Under the pieces are notes generated by a model. The model searched no databases and was not told the origin of the DNA. It saw only the letters and a list, made by a program, of their open reading frames with translations. Shown here piece by piece: positions 38,567-48,101 of a stretch of 64,000 bases of DNA. Source of the DNA: Actimicrobium sp. CCC2.4 (GTDB lineage: Bacteria; Pseudomonadota; Gammaproteobacteria; Burkholderiales; Burkholderiaceae_D); NCBI RefSeq assembly GCF_034347385.1, contig NZ_CP133777.1:4030001-4094000 (forward strand). The letters are read 5' to 3'. Every line of letters begins with the position of its first letter. Positions within the stretch are counted from its first letter, which is position 1. The translations under genes and the position numbers were made by a program.

Positions 38567-39739
38567 CTAGACCACCGGCATCACGTCGGTCATCCACAAC
38601 TGCGATGACAAGCGCATCAGGTCGCTATGCGATCCGCGCTGACGGAAGGTGCTGCGCAACCAGCCGGCATCGTTGACTCTTTCATAGGCCAGCTTGCGCA
38701 AGCGGCGCAAGGCATCGACTTCGGCGTCATTTTGCGTGAAACGCGCCAGGTCTTGCAGGCGGTCCAGCAAATCCGTCGCGATGGCGGTCTTGGCCATCGG
38801 GCGGCCGTTTTCATCGAGCACGGCCATACAACCCTCGAGCCCGTAGCGACTGGCTTCGAAGCGGTTGTATTGGTACAGCAGATAAAAATCCTCATTGATC
38901 ACCAGCGGCCGCTCGGTCAGTAACCAGCGTGCCAGTAGTTGCGCGTAACAGCCGAGCAAAGCGGCATGACCGGTGGTCAGCGGCGTATCGCAGACACGGA
39001 TTTCGACGGTGCCGAATTCGGGCTTGGGCCGGATGTCCCAGTAAAAATCCTTGATGCTGTTGACCACCCCGATCGCGCGCAGATTGTCGTAATAGCGCTC
39101 GAACTCGGCCCAGGTCGCCATCACCGGCATCGTGCCGGACATCGGAAAGGCCCGCACCACGGTGCTGCGTGACGAATCGAATTCGGTATCGACGCCCTGA
39201 TAAAACGGCGACGCGGCCGACAGCGCAATGAAGTGCGGCACGAAGCGCGCAAAGCCATGCGTGAGGTACATCGCGTCATCGCCGTTGGGCACGCCGACAT
39301 GGATGTGCTGTCCGAAGACGGTGAAGCTCTTCGCCAGGTAGCCGTATTTCTTGTGCAGATAATGAAAGCGCTCGTCCGGCGAGATGCGCTGCTCGTTCCA
39401 GCGCTGGAACGGATGTGCGCCGCCACCGGCGACGTCGATATTGAGCCGCTGCGCGCCGTCGACCAGTGCCTGACGTAACTGCTTGAGCTCCTCGTCGAGC
39501 TCGTCGACGCGGGTGTGGACTTTCGAATTGAGCTCGATCATGCCCTGCGTGATTTCGAGCTTGATCTGGTCCTGCAAGCGCCGTGGCTCGATCAGGCCCC
39601 ACAGATCGACGGCATCGGTGGCCAGGTTGTAATTGCGCCGGTTCACCAATTGCAGCTCAAGCTCGATGCCCATCGTGAACGGGGCCGATGGCGTGAAAGG
39701 CAGGATGGCGGCGGGCAAGTGCGGGTCGGGTGCGTTCAT
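38567..39739 (-). CDS. YbdK-type carboxylate-amine ligase
   Basis: 390 residues from the ATG at 39739, which has GGAG 6 bp upstream; the open frame runs back to 39994 but would cover the antiporter gene. TMGIELELQLVNRRNYNL is the ATP-grasp-like GCS2 signature, and GGGAHPF, FGQHIHVG and RVCDTP are further conserved segments. It probably joins glutamate to an amine (weak gamma-glutamylcysteine ligase activity is known for E. coli YbdK). It begins 12 bp beyond the antiporter stop. Confidence 0.9.
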   Translation of the reverse strand: MNAPDPHLPAAILPFTPSAPFTMGIELELQLVNRRNYNLATDAVDLWGLIEPRRLQDQIKLEITQGMIELNSKVHTRVDELDEELKQLRQALVDGAQRLNIDVAGGGAHPFQRWNEQRISPDERFHYLHKKYGYLAKSFTVFGQHIHVGVPNGDDAMYLTHGFARFVPHFIALSAASPFYQGVDTEFDSSRSTVVRAFPMSGTMPVMATWAEFERYYDNLRAIGVVNSIKDFYWDIRPKPEFGTVEIRVCDTPLTTGHAALLGCYAQLLARWLLTERPLVINEDFYLLYQYNRFEASRYGLEGCMAVLDENGRPMAKTAIATDLLDRLQDLARFTQNDAEVDALRRLRKLAYERVNDAGWLRSTFRQRGSHSDLMRLSSQLWMTDVMPVV

Positions 39740-39750
39740 CGGGTTCTCCA

Positions 39751-40959
39751 TCAGGTGCGGCCGCTCTCGCCGGACAATTTCAGGGCCAGCTGTGTCGCCA
39801 CAGGCCCGACAAATTCCAGCGCGATCAGGCAACCAGCCAGCAAGGGGGCAATTTCGGCGGCGGTGTGCGGATACAGGTAGCTGATTTGCGCCAGCCCCAA
39901 GCCGGCTTCGGCCATCGGCAGAGTCGCCAGTGTCAGCAAGGCCGAATGTCGCAGGCTCAGCCTGGCCGGTTTTGAGAACAGGAAAATCCCGCACGCGTTG
40001 GCGATAAAGCGCGCGACGATCAGCACCGTCACGACACCGCCTATCGTGGCCAGACTCGACAGGCGCATGCCGGCACCAATACTGATGAACAGCATCACAA
40101 TGAACAGCTCGTTGGCGATGCCGAATTCAAGCTCCATCAAATCGTATTGGCGGTCGAGGTTTTTCGACAGCACGGCAAAAATCAGCATCGTCAGCAAGAC
40201 CGGCAACTGCAACGCATGGGCCGCACCGATGGTCAGCGTGATCACCGCGATCACCAGCACGAACTGGCTGCTGCGGCGACGTCCCAGCCAGCGCGCCAGC
40301 GGCATCATCAGCCAGTACGTCAACGTGGCCAGCAAGACCGAGCCGAATAGCGAATACAGCGTATGCGTCACCAGCATCGTCAACGGCGTGCCACTCTCGG
40401 CAGCCACCACCGGCAGCAGCGCATACGCCACCAGCAAGGCGACAATATTGTTGAGCGCCGTCATCGCGGCCAATCGCCGCGTGATCTGGCCCTCGGCCTT
40501 CAGGTCGCGCAGCACGACGAGCACCACGGCCGGGCCGGTCGCAATCGCCAGCACGCCTCCCAGCAAGGCCAGCGTGGTCGACGTGCCGTACCACAGCAAG
40601 GCCAGCGACACGAATCCAAAGCACAGTGCCGCACACGCGAGCACGGTGGCCAGCAACCATTTTTCGCGCATCAGCCAGCGCACGTCAACATACCGGCCCA
40701 GCTGATAGACCACGAGCGCCATGGCCATGTCGGCAAAGATGCTCGCCACCTGCAGCACATCGCCCGACAGCCAGTTCAGCCCACCGCCACCGAGCGCAAA
40801 CCCGACCAGCAGGTATCCGGTCAGGCGGGGAATCCACTTGCTTTTCTGGACGACATGGCCGGCGATCAAGCCAAACAGCAGCAGCGTGCCGAACAGCAGC
40901 AGCGCATTCCATTGCAGCGGCTGCGACAACGAAAAAGAAGGGAGAGACCATGACAGCAT
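39751..40959 (-). CDS. CPA2-family cation:proton antiporter (KefB-like, no RCK domain)
   Basis: 402 residues with about 11-12 hydrophobic helices, from the ATG at 40959 preceded by AGGAG. RLTGYLLVGFALGGGGLNWL and ATGPAVVLVVLRDLKAEGQI match the Na+/H+ or K+/H+ exchanger core. The cytosolic TrkA/RCK regulatory domain of KefB/KefC is absent. It exchanges a monovalent cation for protons at the inner membrane. A palindromic repeat cluster lies in its upstream region. Confidence 0.85.
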   Translation of the reverse strand: MLSWSLPSFSLSQPLQWNALLLFGTLLLFGLIAGHVVQKSKWIPRLTGYLLVGFALGGGGLNWLSGDVLQVASIFADMAMALVVYQLGRYVDVRWLMREKWLLATVLACAALCFGFVSLALLWYGTSTTLALLGGVLAIATGPAVVLVVLRDLKAEGQITRRLAAMTALNNIVALLVAYALLPVVAAESGTPLTMLVTHTLYSLFGSVLLATLTYWLMMPLARWLGRRRSSQFVLVIAVITLTIGAAHALQLPVLLTMLIFAVLSKNLDRQYDLMELEFGIANELFIVMLFISIGAGMRLSSLATIGGVVTVLIVARFIANACGIFLFSKPARLSLRHSALLTLATLPMAEAGLGLAQISYLYPHTAAEIAPLLAGCLIALEFVGPVATQLALKLSGESGRT

Positions 40960-41271
40960 GGATGCTCCTGGAGAGAAAAATATCGGGTGTTGGTCGGGAG
41001 AACCGGAGTGGAATTCCGGTAATGTCGAAGAGCATACTCCAGCCTCGCAAGCGTTTTGGCAAGCGCCCGCTTTGATCCGTAGCGGACAGCAAAAGTTCCG
41101 GAAGCGACAGTAACCCAAGCCCCCAAGCTCCCTAACGTGGCAAAAATACAAAATCAGGGTCAGAGTCAATTAAAAAATCAGGGTCAGAGTCAATTAATTT
41201 AATTGACTCTGACCCTGATTATTTGAATTTTTAATTGACTCTGACCCTAATTATTTTTTCGCTGTGGGCAG
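40960..41271. other. Intergenic region with palindromic repeats
   Basis: 312 bp between ybiB and the antiporter gene without a credible gene. Its right part is the repeat cluster at 41152-41252. The rest should contain the antiporter promoter, but no clear box stands out. Confidence 0.55.
41152..41252. repeat. Nested palindrome of four TCAGGGTCAGAGTCAATTAA units
   Basis: Two forward copies (41152-41173, 41176-41197) are followed by two inverted copies (41199-41220, 41231-41252; the last has one change). Copies two and three form a perfect 22-bp-arm hairpin with a one-base centre, and one and four can pair outside it. GGGTCAGAGTC-type repeats occur near REP-associated transposases in other proteobacteria; no transposase gene is seen here. 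Confidence 0.85.
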
Positions 41272-42261
41272 TCAAGTTGGGCGCTGCCGGACTGCCCGGG
41301 CTACCTGCAGGCAATGGGCAAGTTGCTCCGCAATCGGTTCCGGCACGGCCACTTCACCGGCCAGTACGCGCTTGATCCAGTGGGCGGTTGTATCGGCATC
41401 ACGCTCGGCCGGTAGCTCCGGTGTGACGTCTGCGGCGAGCTGTTTTTCGACTAGCGTGCTGCGCCGGCCTTGATGCAACCAGTCGATCTGCTGCGGACGG
41501 CGGGCGTTGGCGACGGTTTCGCCTTCGGTGCCGCGCATCAGGAAGATGTCGCCGCGTTCGACCGGCGCGGCGGTCGTGAAGTAGGTGCTGAGCATTTCCA
41601 GGTATTCGGGGTGGGTGTATGACGACATTCGTAGTGCCGGCTGGAGAAACGGTTGCATGATCTTGACCAGCGTGTGGGTCGAGTTGCGTACACCAAGGAT
41701 GCGTCGCATCGCCAGCAAGCGCGCCATTTTTGGAGCCAGCACGTCGATGGCCATGAAGACCGGTTCCTGCCGCGCGAATTGGGCTTCGGCCTGTGCGACC
41801 GAGCTCGCCAGTGGCATGCCGAGGGCCACAAAAATCTCGGCACTGGTGACGCGTCCCGGATCGGTCAGTACGCCATGCATCAGCACCGGTGCACCGGCCC
41901 GCGCCAGCAGGATCGCCAGCAGCGGCGTCAGGTTGGCCATGTGGCGCGCGCCGTTGTAGCTGGGGATGACGATAGGTGCGTAGTGCGCATCGGCAGGTAC
42001 CGACAAGGGCGCGAACGATGCTTCGGAGGCATCGAGAAAGCCGGCGATTTCGGCGATCGATTCGCCTTTGATCCGCATCGACAACAGGATCGCGCCCAGC
42101 TCCAGATCCGACACCCGCCCGTCGAGCATCGCGCCATACAGCAGGCAGGCATCCTCGCGATTCATGCTGCGTGCGCCGTCCTTGCCGCGGCCGATGACCT
42201 TGATGAATTTGGCCGCGGCCAGCGGCTCCGGTGGTTGACTCTGCGATTGACTGTTTTCCAT
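41272..42261 (-). CDS. ybiB: YbiB-type DNA-binding TrpD2-fold protein
   Basis: 329 residues of the anthranilate phosphoribosyltransferase fold. FIKVIGRGKDGARSMNREDA and YGAMLDGRVSDLELGAILLSMRIKGES are typical of YbiB, a homodimer that has lost TrpD activity and binds nucleic acid. IPSYNGARHMANLTPLLA and the ARAGAPVLMHG loop follow. It is 9 bp downstream of nasA, so it is probably cotranscribed with nitrate assimilation genes, as in other Burkholderiales. Confidence 0.9.
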   Translation of the reverse strand: MENSQSQSQPPEPLAAAKFIKVIGRGKDGARSMNREDACLLYGAMLDGRVSDLELGAILLSMRIKGESIAEIAGFLDASEASFAPLSVPADAHYAPIVIPSYNGARHMANLTPLLAILLARAGAPVLMHGVLTDPGRVTSAEIFVALGMPLASSVAQAEAQFARQEPVFMAIDVLAPKMARLLAMRRILGVRNSTHTLVKIMQPFLQPALRMSSYTHPEYLEMLSTYFTTAAPVERGDIFLMRGTEGETVANARRPQQIDWLHQGRRSTLVEKQLAADVTPELPAERDADTTAHWIKRVLAGEVAVPEPIAEQLAHCLQVARAVRQRPT

Positions 42262-42270
42262 CGCCGAAGA

Positions 42271-45060
42271 TTACACCGAAGCGATGGCCCCGACCGGCAG
42301 GATGGCGATGATTTTTTTCAGTTCCGGCAGACAGGAACCGCAATTGGTGCCGCACTTCAGGCGCCCCTGCAAAGCCGCCAACCGGGCATCGGGCGGGCCG
42401 TCGAGCTCGCCCAGCAGCTCGTTGATTTCAGTCTCGGCGACATTGAAGCAATTGCAAACGATGCGACCACGCGACTTGAATCCCTGCGGTGCCACCGCCG
42501 ACGGTTGCAGCAGCAAGCGCCCGAGTGCGGCGACCGGCTGTTCGGTTTCGAGATACTCGCGCAACCAGCGTTCGGCCGCGACATCACCGGCCAGCGACAG
42601 GGCCTGCAAAGTGCCGTCGCTAACGACGATGTGACGCGCATTGCCGCGCCGCTTGTCGTCGTAGCGCAAGACCATCGGTCCGGTGATGCCGAACAGCGCT
42701 TCGATTTCGGCGATCAGTTCGGGCGTGGCCGGATAGTCGTCGGCGGCACGGAAAAATACCCCCGTGCGCTCACGGCCAAACAGCGTGCAGGACGCATACG
42801 CAAACTGGCGCAAGTAAGGTTTTAGCGCCGACTGCAAGCGCAGCACCTGCTGCGGCGCGATCCAGCCGAAGACAACGAAGCGCCACGGCAGTTCAGCCTT
42901 CAAAATCTTGATTGCCGCATGCTTGAGTTCAGGCTGTTTCGAGCTCGGGTCCAGTGCCGGCGAGGTCAGTGCATTGACGCCGTGCGAGCCGTCGCCGGCA
43001 TGGCCACGACCGGAGACATATTCTTCGCCCCAGTGCATGCCGATGAAAGCCTGGCCGGCACGCATGTCATCGCCGGCGTGCACCGGAAAAATTTGCGAAC
43101 CGCGCCGGCTGGTTACGTGCACCATGTCGCCGCCGGCGATCATGCGCCTGTCCATGTCGGCCTGCGCCATCACGATGGCCGGTTCGGCCGCATGCGCGAA
43201 CAGTTGCGCGACGGTGCCGGTGCGGCTCATGCCGTGCCACTGGTCGCGCAGGCGGCCGGTATTGAGCCTGAACGGAAAACGCGCATCGATCGCCTCGGCC
43301 ACCGGCTTGTACGGCGTGTCGACAAAATGCGCGCGGCCGGTCGCGGTCGGGAAAATCCCGTCTTCGTACAGGCGCTGCTTGCCGGTCGTGGCACCGGTCG
43401 GATAGGGCCACTGCTGCGGCCCCTGTTCGGCCAGGATTGCGTACGACAAACCGGTGATGTCGAGGTCGCGGCCGCGGGTCGATTCGCGGTGTTCGTTCCA
43501 GATCGATTCGGCGCTGTCGTAGGCAAACAGCGAGCGTTCGCGCCCCAGTAATTTTTCCAGCCGCTGCGCAAAATCGACGACGATCTGCCAGTCATGGCGG
43601 GCTTCACCGGGACCGGCGATGGCCGCATTAAGGCGCGAAATCCGGCGCTCGGAATTGGTCACCGTACCTTCTTTTTCTCCCCATGAAGTCGCCGGCAACA
43701 GCACGTCGGCATAGGGTGCGGTGGCAGTCGTCGCATAGGCTTCCTGCAGGATCACTAGCTCGGCATTGACCAGCGCTTCGCGCACCAGCTTCTGGTCCGG
43801 CATCGACTGCGCCGGGTTGGTACAGGCAATCCACAACAGCTTGATCTGGCCTGTGCGCACTGCCTCGAACAGGTCGATGGCGGTCTTGCCGGGCGTGGCG
43901 GGCACGTCGTCGACACCCCACAGTGACGCGACTTCGGCACGGTGCACAGGGTTGCCCAGGTCACGATGCGCCGACAGCAAATTAGCCATGCCGCCGACTT
44001 CGCGGCCACCCATTGCATTGGGCTGACCGGTCAGTGAAAACGGTCCGGCACCGGGCTTGCCGATCTGATGCGTGGCCAGGTGCAGGTTGATCAGCGCGGC
44101 ATTCTTTGCGGTGCCCGATGCCGATTGATTGAGGCCCTGGCAATACAGCGACAAGGCCGCTTTCGATTCGCCGAACCAGCGCGCCGCCGTGACCAGATCG
44201 GCTTCACTGATGCCGCAGATGTCGGCGACGAACTTCGGCGTGTAATCGCGCACCGTGCGCTTGAGTTCGGCAAAGCCATCGGTATGCGCCTCGATGAAGG
44301 CAGTATCGGTCAGCTCTTCCCACAGGCACAAATGCAGCATGCCGTTGAACAGCGCGACATCGGTACCCGGCAAAATTTGCAGGAACAGGTCGGCATCGCG
44401 CGCGGTGTCGGTGCGACGCGGGTCGGCGACGATGACCTTCATCTGCGGATTGTTCTTGCGCGCTTCTTCAAGCCGGCGATACAGGATCGGATGGGCATAC
44501 GCCATGTTCGAGCCGACGATGAAGACCAGTTCGGCCTGCTCGATGTCTTCGTAGCAGGCCGGCGGCGCATCGGCACCCAGCGTTTGCTTGTAGCCGGCCA
44601 CCGCGCTGGACATGCACAGCCGTGAATTGGTGTCGACGTTGTTGGTGCCGATCAGGCCCTTGGCGAGCTTGTTGAAGACGTAGTAATCCTCGGTCAGCAA
44701 CTGGCCGGAGATGTAGAAACCGACGCTGTCGGGACCATGCGTGCGGATCGTGTCAGCAAATTTTTGCGCCATCGCATCGAGCGTCGCATCCCAGCTGGCA
44801 GCGGTGCGCGGCAGGCTGCGGTCGCTGCGCATTTCGGGCACCAGCGCGCGCGCCTGTTGCTGCAGCAGCGGTTGCGCACTGAGCGCTAGCGTGCTGCCCT
44901 TGGTGCACAAGCGGCCGAAGTTGGCCGGGTGATCGGGGTCGCCGCGCACGCCGGTAATTTGCGTGCCGGTGGTCTCGATCAGGACGCCGCAACCGACGCC
45001 GCAATAGCAGCAGGTTGACTTGATCTCGCGGCGCTCGCCGGCGATGAGGGGTTCACTCAT
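42271..45060 (-). CDS. nasA: Assimilatory nitrate reductase, large catalytic subunit
   Basis: 929 residues. Reduces nitrate to nitrite in the cytoplasm. The N-terminal [4Fe-4S] site is Cys17-x2-Cys20-x3-Cys24 and Cys52. The Mo-bis-MGD oxidoreductase domains follow, with SRLCMSSAVAGYK carrying a conserved Cys that may ligate Mo. The C-terminal about 60 residues add a BFD-like [2Fe-2S] domain (CNCFNVAE and CGTNCGSC), probably the electron entry point. No Tat signal is present, as expected for a NasA enzyme. It overlaps the nirD stop by 4 bp. Confidence 0.95.
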   Translation of the reverse strand: MSEPLIAGERREIKSTCCYCGVGCGVLIETTGTQITGVRGDPDHPANFGRLCTKGSTLALSAQPLLQQQARALVPEMRSDRSLPRTAASWDATLDAMAQKFADTIRTHGPDSVGFYISGQLLTEDYYVFNKLAKGLIGTNNVDTNSRLCMSSAVAGYKQTLGADAPPACYEDIEQAELVFIVGSNMAYAHPILYRRLEEARKNNPQMKVIVADPRRTDTARDADLFLQILPGTDVALFNGMLHLCLWEELTDTAFIEAHTDGFAELKRTVRDYTPKFVADICGISEADLVTAARWFGESKAALSLYCQGLNQSASGTAKNAALINLHLATHQIGKPGAGPFSLTGQPNAMGGREVGGMANLLSAHRDLGNPVHRAEVASLWGVDDVPATPGKTAIDLFEAVRTGQIKLLWIACTNPAQSMPDQKLVREALVNAELVILQEAYATTATAPYADVLLPATSWGEKEGTVTNSERRISRLNAAIAGPGEARHDWQIVVDFAQRLEKLLGRERSLFAYDSAESIWNEHRESTRGRDLDITGLSYAILAEQGPQQWPYPTGATTGKQRLYEDGIFPTATGRAHFVDTPYKPVAEAIDARFPFRLNTGRLRDQWHGMSRTGTVAQLFAHAAEPAIVMAQADMDRRMIAGGDMVHVTSRRGSQIFPVHAGDDMRAGQAFIGMHWGEEYVSGRGHAGDGSHGVNALTSPALDPSSKQPELKHAAIKILKAELPWRFVVFGWIAPQQVLRLQSALKPYLRQFAYASCTLFGRERTGVFFRAADDYPATPELIAEIEALFGITGPMVLRYDDKRRGNARHIVVSDGTLQALSLAGDVAAERWLREYLETEQPVAALGRLLLQPSAVAPQGFKSRGRIVCNCFNVAETEINELLGELDGPPDARLAALQGRLKCGTNCGSCLPELKKIIAILPVGAIASV

Positions 45061-45386
45061 GCAGCAGCCAGCTCCTGCAAGTCGAGCGCCACGTCGCCAT
45101 TGTCGATGCGCACGCTGAAGGTTTGCGTGCAGCCTTCGTCGGGCGCCAGCGCGCAGCCGGAAGCCAGTTCGATGTTCCAGTTATGCAGCGGACAAGCGAC
45201 CTTTTCGCCGAACACGATGCCTTGTGACAGCGGCCCGCCCTTGTGCGGACACTTGTCGAGCAGCGCAAAAATCTTGTCTTCGGTATTGCGAAAAATCGCG
45301 ACCGGCACCTTGCCGCCGCGCTGCACGATGCGCGAACCGAGGACCGGAATATCGTCGACCCGGCAAATGACTTTCCATTGATTCAT
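45057..45386 (-). CDS. nirD: Nitrite reductase small subunit, Rieske type
   Basis: 109 residues from the ATG at 45386 (MNQWKVICRVDDIPVLGSR), with AGGA about 8 bp upstream. It has a Rieske-like fold with both ligand pairs intact: CPH in DKCPHKGG and CPLH in ACPLHNW, suggesting a real [2Fe-2S] cluster, unlike NirD forms that have lost it. It pairs with NirB to reduce nitrite to ammonium. The nirB stop is 20 bp upstream. Confidence 0.93.
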   Translation of the reverse strand: MNQWKVICRVDDIPVLGSRIVQRGGKVPVAIFRNTEDKIFALLDKCPHKGGPLSQGIVFGEKVACPLHNWNIELASGCALAPDEGCTQTFSVRIDNGDVALDLQELAAA

Positions 45387-45406
45387 GAGAGGGTTCCTGT
45401 TCGGGT

Positions 45407-47842
45407 TCAGACGGTCAGCGGCGCAAACTGGCGCACATCGACCTGGGCTTGTTCGGGTTGGTGCCACGGATCGGGCTGGCCGTCGAGCGAGAAGAGCAGG
45501 CGCTCGTAGAGCTCCTTGCGATTGACGTGGTCCTCGATCATGCGCTGCTTGACGTAGTCCAGGCCGACCCGCGCCAGATAGTGCACGGTGCGCTCGAGGT
45601 ACCAGCCTTCTTCGCGATACAGCTGCAGGAACGCACCGGTATATTCGAGTACTTCGTCATGCGTTTTCAGCTTGACCAGGAACTGCGCGACTTCGGTCTT
45701 GATGCCGCCGTTGCCGCCGACATAAATCTCCCAGCCCGAATCGACCCCGATCACGCCAACGTCCTTGATGCCGGATTCGGCGCAATTGCGCGGGCAACCG
45801 GAGACCGCCAGCTTGACCTTGTGCGGCGCATACATCAGTGCCAGCTGGCGTTCCAGCTGCTGGCCCATCAGCGTCGAATTCTGTGTGCCGAAGCGGCACC
45901 ATTCGGAACCGACGCAGGTCTTCACGGTACGCAAACCTTTCGCATAGGCGAGACCGGACGGCATGCCGAGATCGCTCCAGACTTCACGCAAATCTTCTTT
46001 TTTTACGCCGAGCAAATCGATACGCTGACCACCGGTGACCTTCACAGTCGGGATCTTGAACTTGTCGACCACGTCGGCAATACGGCGCAGTTCGGACGCA
46101 TTGGTTTCGCCGCCCCACATGCGCGGGATCACCGAGAACGTGCCGTCTTTCTGGATGTTGGCGTGCGCGCGCTCGTTGATGTAGCGCGATTGTGGATCGT
46201 CCTTGGCTTCATGCGGCCAGGTCGACAACAGGTAATAGTTCAGTGCCGGCCGGCAGCTCGCGCAACCGTTCGGCGTGCGCCAGTTCATGAAGGCCATCGT
46301 GCCGGCGATCGTCAGCAGCTTTTCGGTACGGATTGCGTCGCGTGCTTCCTGATGGGTGTGGTCGGTGCACGAACACATCGGCTTGTTCTTGGTGGCTTGC
46401 GAATAATCGCCGCCGGCGGTGAACATCAGGATCTGTTCGACCAGGCCGGTGCACGATCCGCACGAGGCCGAGGCCTTGGTGTGCTTGCGCACATCATCGA
46501 GCGTGAACAGGCCTTTTTCCTTGATCGCCTTGACGATGGTGCCTTTGCAGACGCCGTTGCAACCGCAGACTTCGGCGCTGTCCGGCATCGCCGCGGCCTT
46601 CGTGAAACCCTCATGGCCGACATCGCCTGGACGGCCCGGATTGGATTCGCCGAACATCAGCGTGTCGCGGATTTCGGTGATGTCCTTGCCTTCGCGCACC
46701 AGACTGAAGTACCAGCCGCCGTCGGCGGTATCGCCATACAGGCAGGCACCGATCAGCTTGTCGCCGCGCACCACCAGCTTCTTGTAGACGCCGCCTATCG
46801 GGTCCGACAGGATGATTTCTTCGGTGCCCTCGCCGCCCATGAATTCGCCGGCCGAGAACAGGTCGATGCCGGTGACTTTCAATTTGGTCGAGGTGACCGA
46901 GCCCTGATAGCGGCCGATGCCGAAATTGCCGAGGTGGTTGGCGCAGACCTTGGCCATCTCGAACAACGGTGCGACCAGGCCATACGCAGTACCGCGATGG
47001 TTGACGCATTCGCCGACCGCATAGACACGCGGATCGTAGGTCTGCATCGTGTCACTGACGACGATGCCGCGATTGCAGTACAGGCCGGTGGCTTCGGCCA
47101 GCGTGGTATTCGGGCGGATGCCCACCGCCATCACGACCAGCTGCGCCGGCACTTCAGAGCCATCGGTGAAACGGATGACGGTGACATGGCCATCGATACC
47201 GATCAGCTCCTTGGTATTTTTACCGAGCAGGAAATGCAGGCCGCGGTCTTCGAGGGATTTTTGCAGCATCTTGCCGGCGACCGGATCGAGCTGGCGTTCC
47301 ATCAGCCATTCGGGCAGATGCACGACGGTGACATTCATGCCGCGCAACTTCAGGCCGTTGGCTGCTTCAAGGCCGAGCAGGCCGCCGCCGATGACGATCG
47401 CATCGGTATGCGTTTCGGAGGCGGCGATCATCGCGTTGGTGTCGTGGATGTCGCGGTAAGAAATCACGCCGGCCAGGTCCTTGCCCGGTACCGGCAACAT
47501 GAACGGGTTCGAGCCGGTGGCCATCAGCAGGCGGTCGTATTCGGCCGTCGTGCCATCGTCGGCAATCACGAGGCGCTTGACGCGATCGATCTTGACGACC
47601 TTCTTGCCGAGGTGCAGCGTGATGTCGTTGTCTTCGTACCAGTCGACATCATTCAACATGATGTCCTTGATGGTCTGCTCGCCGGCCAGCACCGGCGAGA
47701 GCAGGATGCGGTTGTAGTTGGCATACGGCTCGGCACCGAACACCGTGATGTCGTAAATATCCGGGGCAATCTTGCGTAGCTCTTCGAGCGTACGCACACC
47801 TGCCATTCCGTTCCCGACCATGACCAGCTTGAGCTTCTTCAT
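45407..47842 (-). CDS. nirB: NAD(P)H nitrite reductase, large subunit
   Basis: 811 residues from the ATG at 47842 (KKLKLVMVGNGMAGVRTLEEL), with GAGGA about 5 bp upstream. Domain order: FAD/NAD-binding, NirB BFD [2Fe-2S] (CGCNGVCKG, CGSCTGLV), then nitrite/sulfite reductase half-domains with the siroheme/[4Fe-4S] Cys motifs CVGSEWCRFG and SGCPRNCAES. It performs six-electron reduction of nitrite to ammonium in the cytosol. A sigma-54 promoter lies at 47898-47913. Confidence 0.97.
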   Translation of the reverse strand: MKKLKLVMVGNGMAGVRTLEELRKIAPDIYDITVFGAEPYANYNRILLSPVLAGEQTIKDIMLNDVDWYEDNDITLHLGKKVVKIDRVKRLVIADDGTTAEYDRLLMATGSNPFMLPVPGKDLAGVISYRDIHDTNAMIAASETHTDAIVIGGGLLGLEAANGLKLRGMNVTVVHLPEWLMERQLDPVAGKMLQKSLEDRGLHFLLGKNTKELIGIDGHVTVIRFTDGSEVPAQLVVMAVGIRPNTTLAEATGLYCNRGIVVSDTMQTYDPRVYAVGECVNHRGTAYGLVAPLFEMAKVCANHLGNFGIGRYQGSVTSTKLKVTGIDLFSAGEFMGGEGTEEIILSDPIGGVYKKLVVRGDKLIGACLYGDTADGGWYFSLVREGKDITEIRDTLMFGESNPGRPGDVGHEGFTKAAAMPDSAEVCGCNGVCKGTIVKAIKEKGLFTLDDVRKHTKASASCGSCTGLVEQILMFTAGGDYSQATKNKPMCSCTDHTHQEARDAIRTEKLLTIAGTMAFMNWRTPNGCASCRPALNYYLLSTWPHEAKDDPQSRYINERAHANIQKDGTFSVIPRMWGGETNASELRRIADVVDKFKIPTVKVTGGQRIDLLGVKKEDLREVWSDLGMPSGLAYAKGLRTVKTCVGSEWCRFGTQNSTLMGQQLERQLALMYAPHKVKLAVSGCPRNCAESGIKDVGVIGVDSGWEIYVGGNGGIKTEVAQFLVKLKTHDEVLEYTGAFLQLYREEGWYLERTVHYLARVGLDYVKQRMIEDHVNRKELYERLLFSLDGQPDPWHQPEQAQVDVRQFAPLTV

Positions 47843-47897
47843 ACTTGTCCTCGAAAAAAATCTTGTCGTCGCCTCGCGACGTGCGTAATCCTCTTTA

Positions 47898-47913
47898 AGC
47901 AAAAGCGGTGCCA
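47898..47913 (-). promoter_or_regulatory. Sigma-54 promoter of nirB-nirD-nasA
   Basis: On the minus strand the sequence TGGCACCGCTTTTGCT has GG and GC exactly 12 bp apart, matching the -24/-12 consensus. The predicted start point is about 46 bp before the nirB ATG. Confidence 0.82.
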
Positions 47914-47976
47914 GACGAGATTGGCGTCGTCGCACCAGGCACCTCTGGAAAACGCACCCGAATCAGGCGCACCGCC

Positions 47977-47990
47977 GCACTGTTTGGTGC
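47977..47990. promoter_or_regulatory. Candidate NtrC-like site between nirB and narK
   Basis: GCACTGTTTGGTGC is close to the NtrC dyad (GCAC-N7-GTGC), one base short in the spacer. Several further GCACC and GGTGC half-sites lie nearby (47916-48009). The position between two divergent sigma-54 promoters fits an enhancer serving both. Confidence 0.45.
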
Positions 47991-48047
47991 AAGCGCGATG
48001 AATGCACCGTGAAGTCCATGCAAACTGGCCTGACAGCAAATTTTAGA

Positions 48048-48063
48048 TGGCACAGGGCTTGCG
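48048..48063 (+). promoter_or_regulatory. Sigma-54 promoter of narK
   Basis: TGGCACAGGGCTTGCG has GG and GC 12 bp apart, a strong -24/-12 match. The transcription start would lie near 48073, about 30 bp before the narK ATG. Confidence 0.82.
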
Positions 48064-48101
48064 TTAGCAGGTCCATCTCCACTCACCGCGGTCCCGCCAT
48101 C

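Noticed and set aside
41653-42825. 390-codon plus-strand frame across ybiB and nasA
   Set aside because: It is antisense to two well-supported genes, spans their junction and has a His/Arg/Gln-rich composition typical of shadow frames.
45449-47779. 776-codon open frame on the plus strand antisense to nirB
   Set aside because: nirB on the minus strand has complete domain motifs; the opposite frame is a by-product of GC-rich codon usage and shows no recognisable domain.
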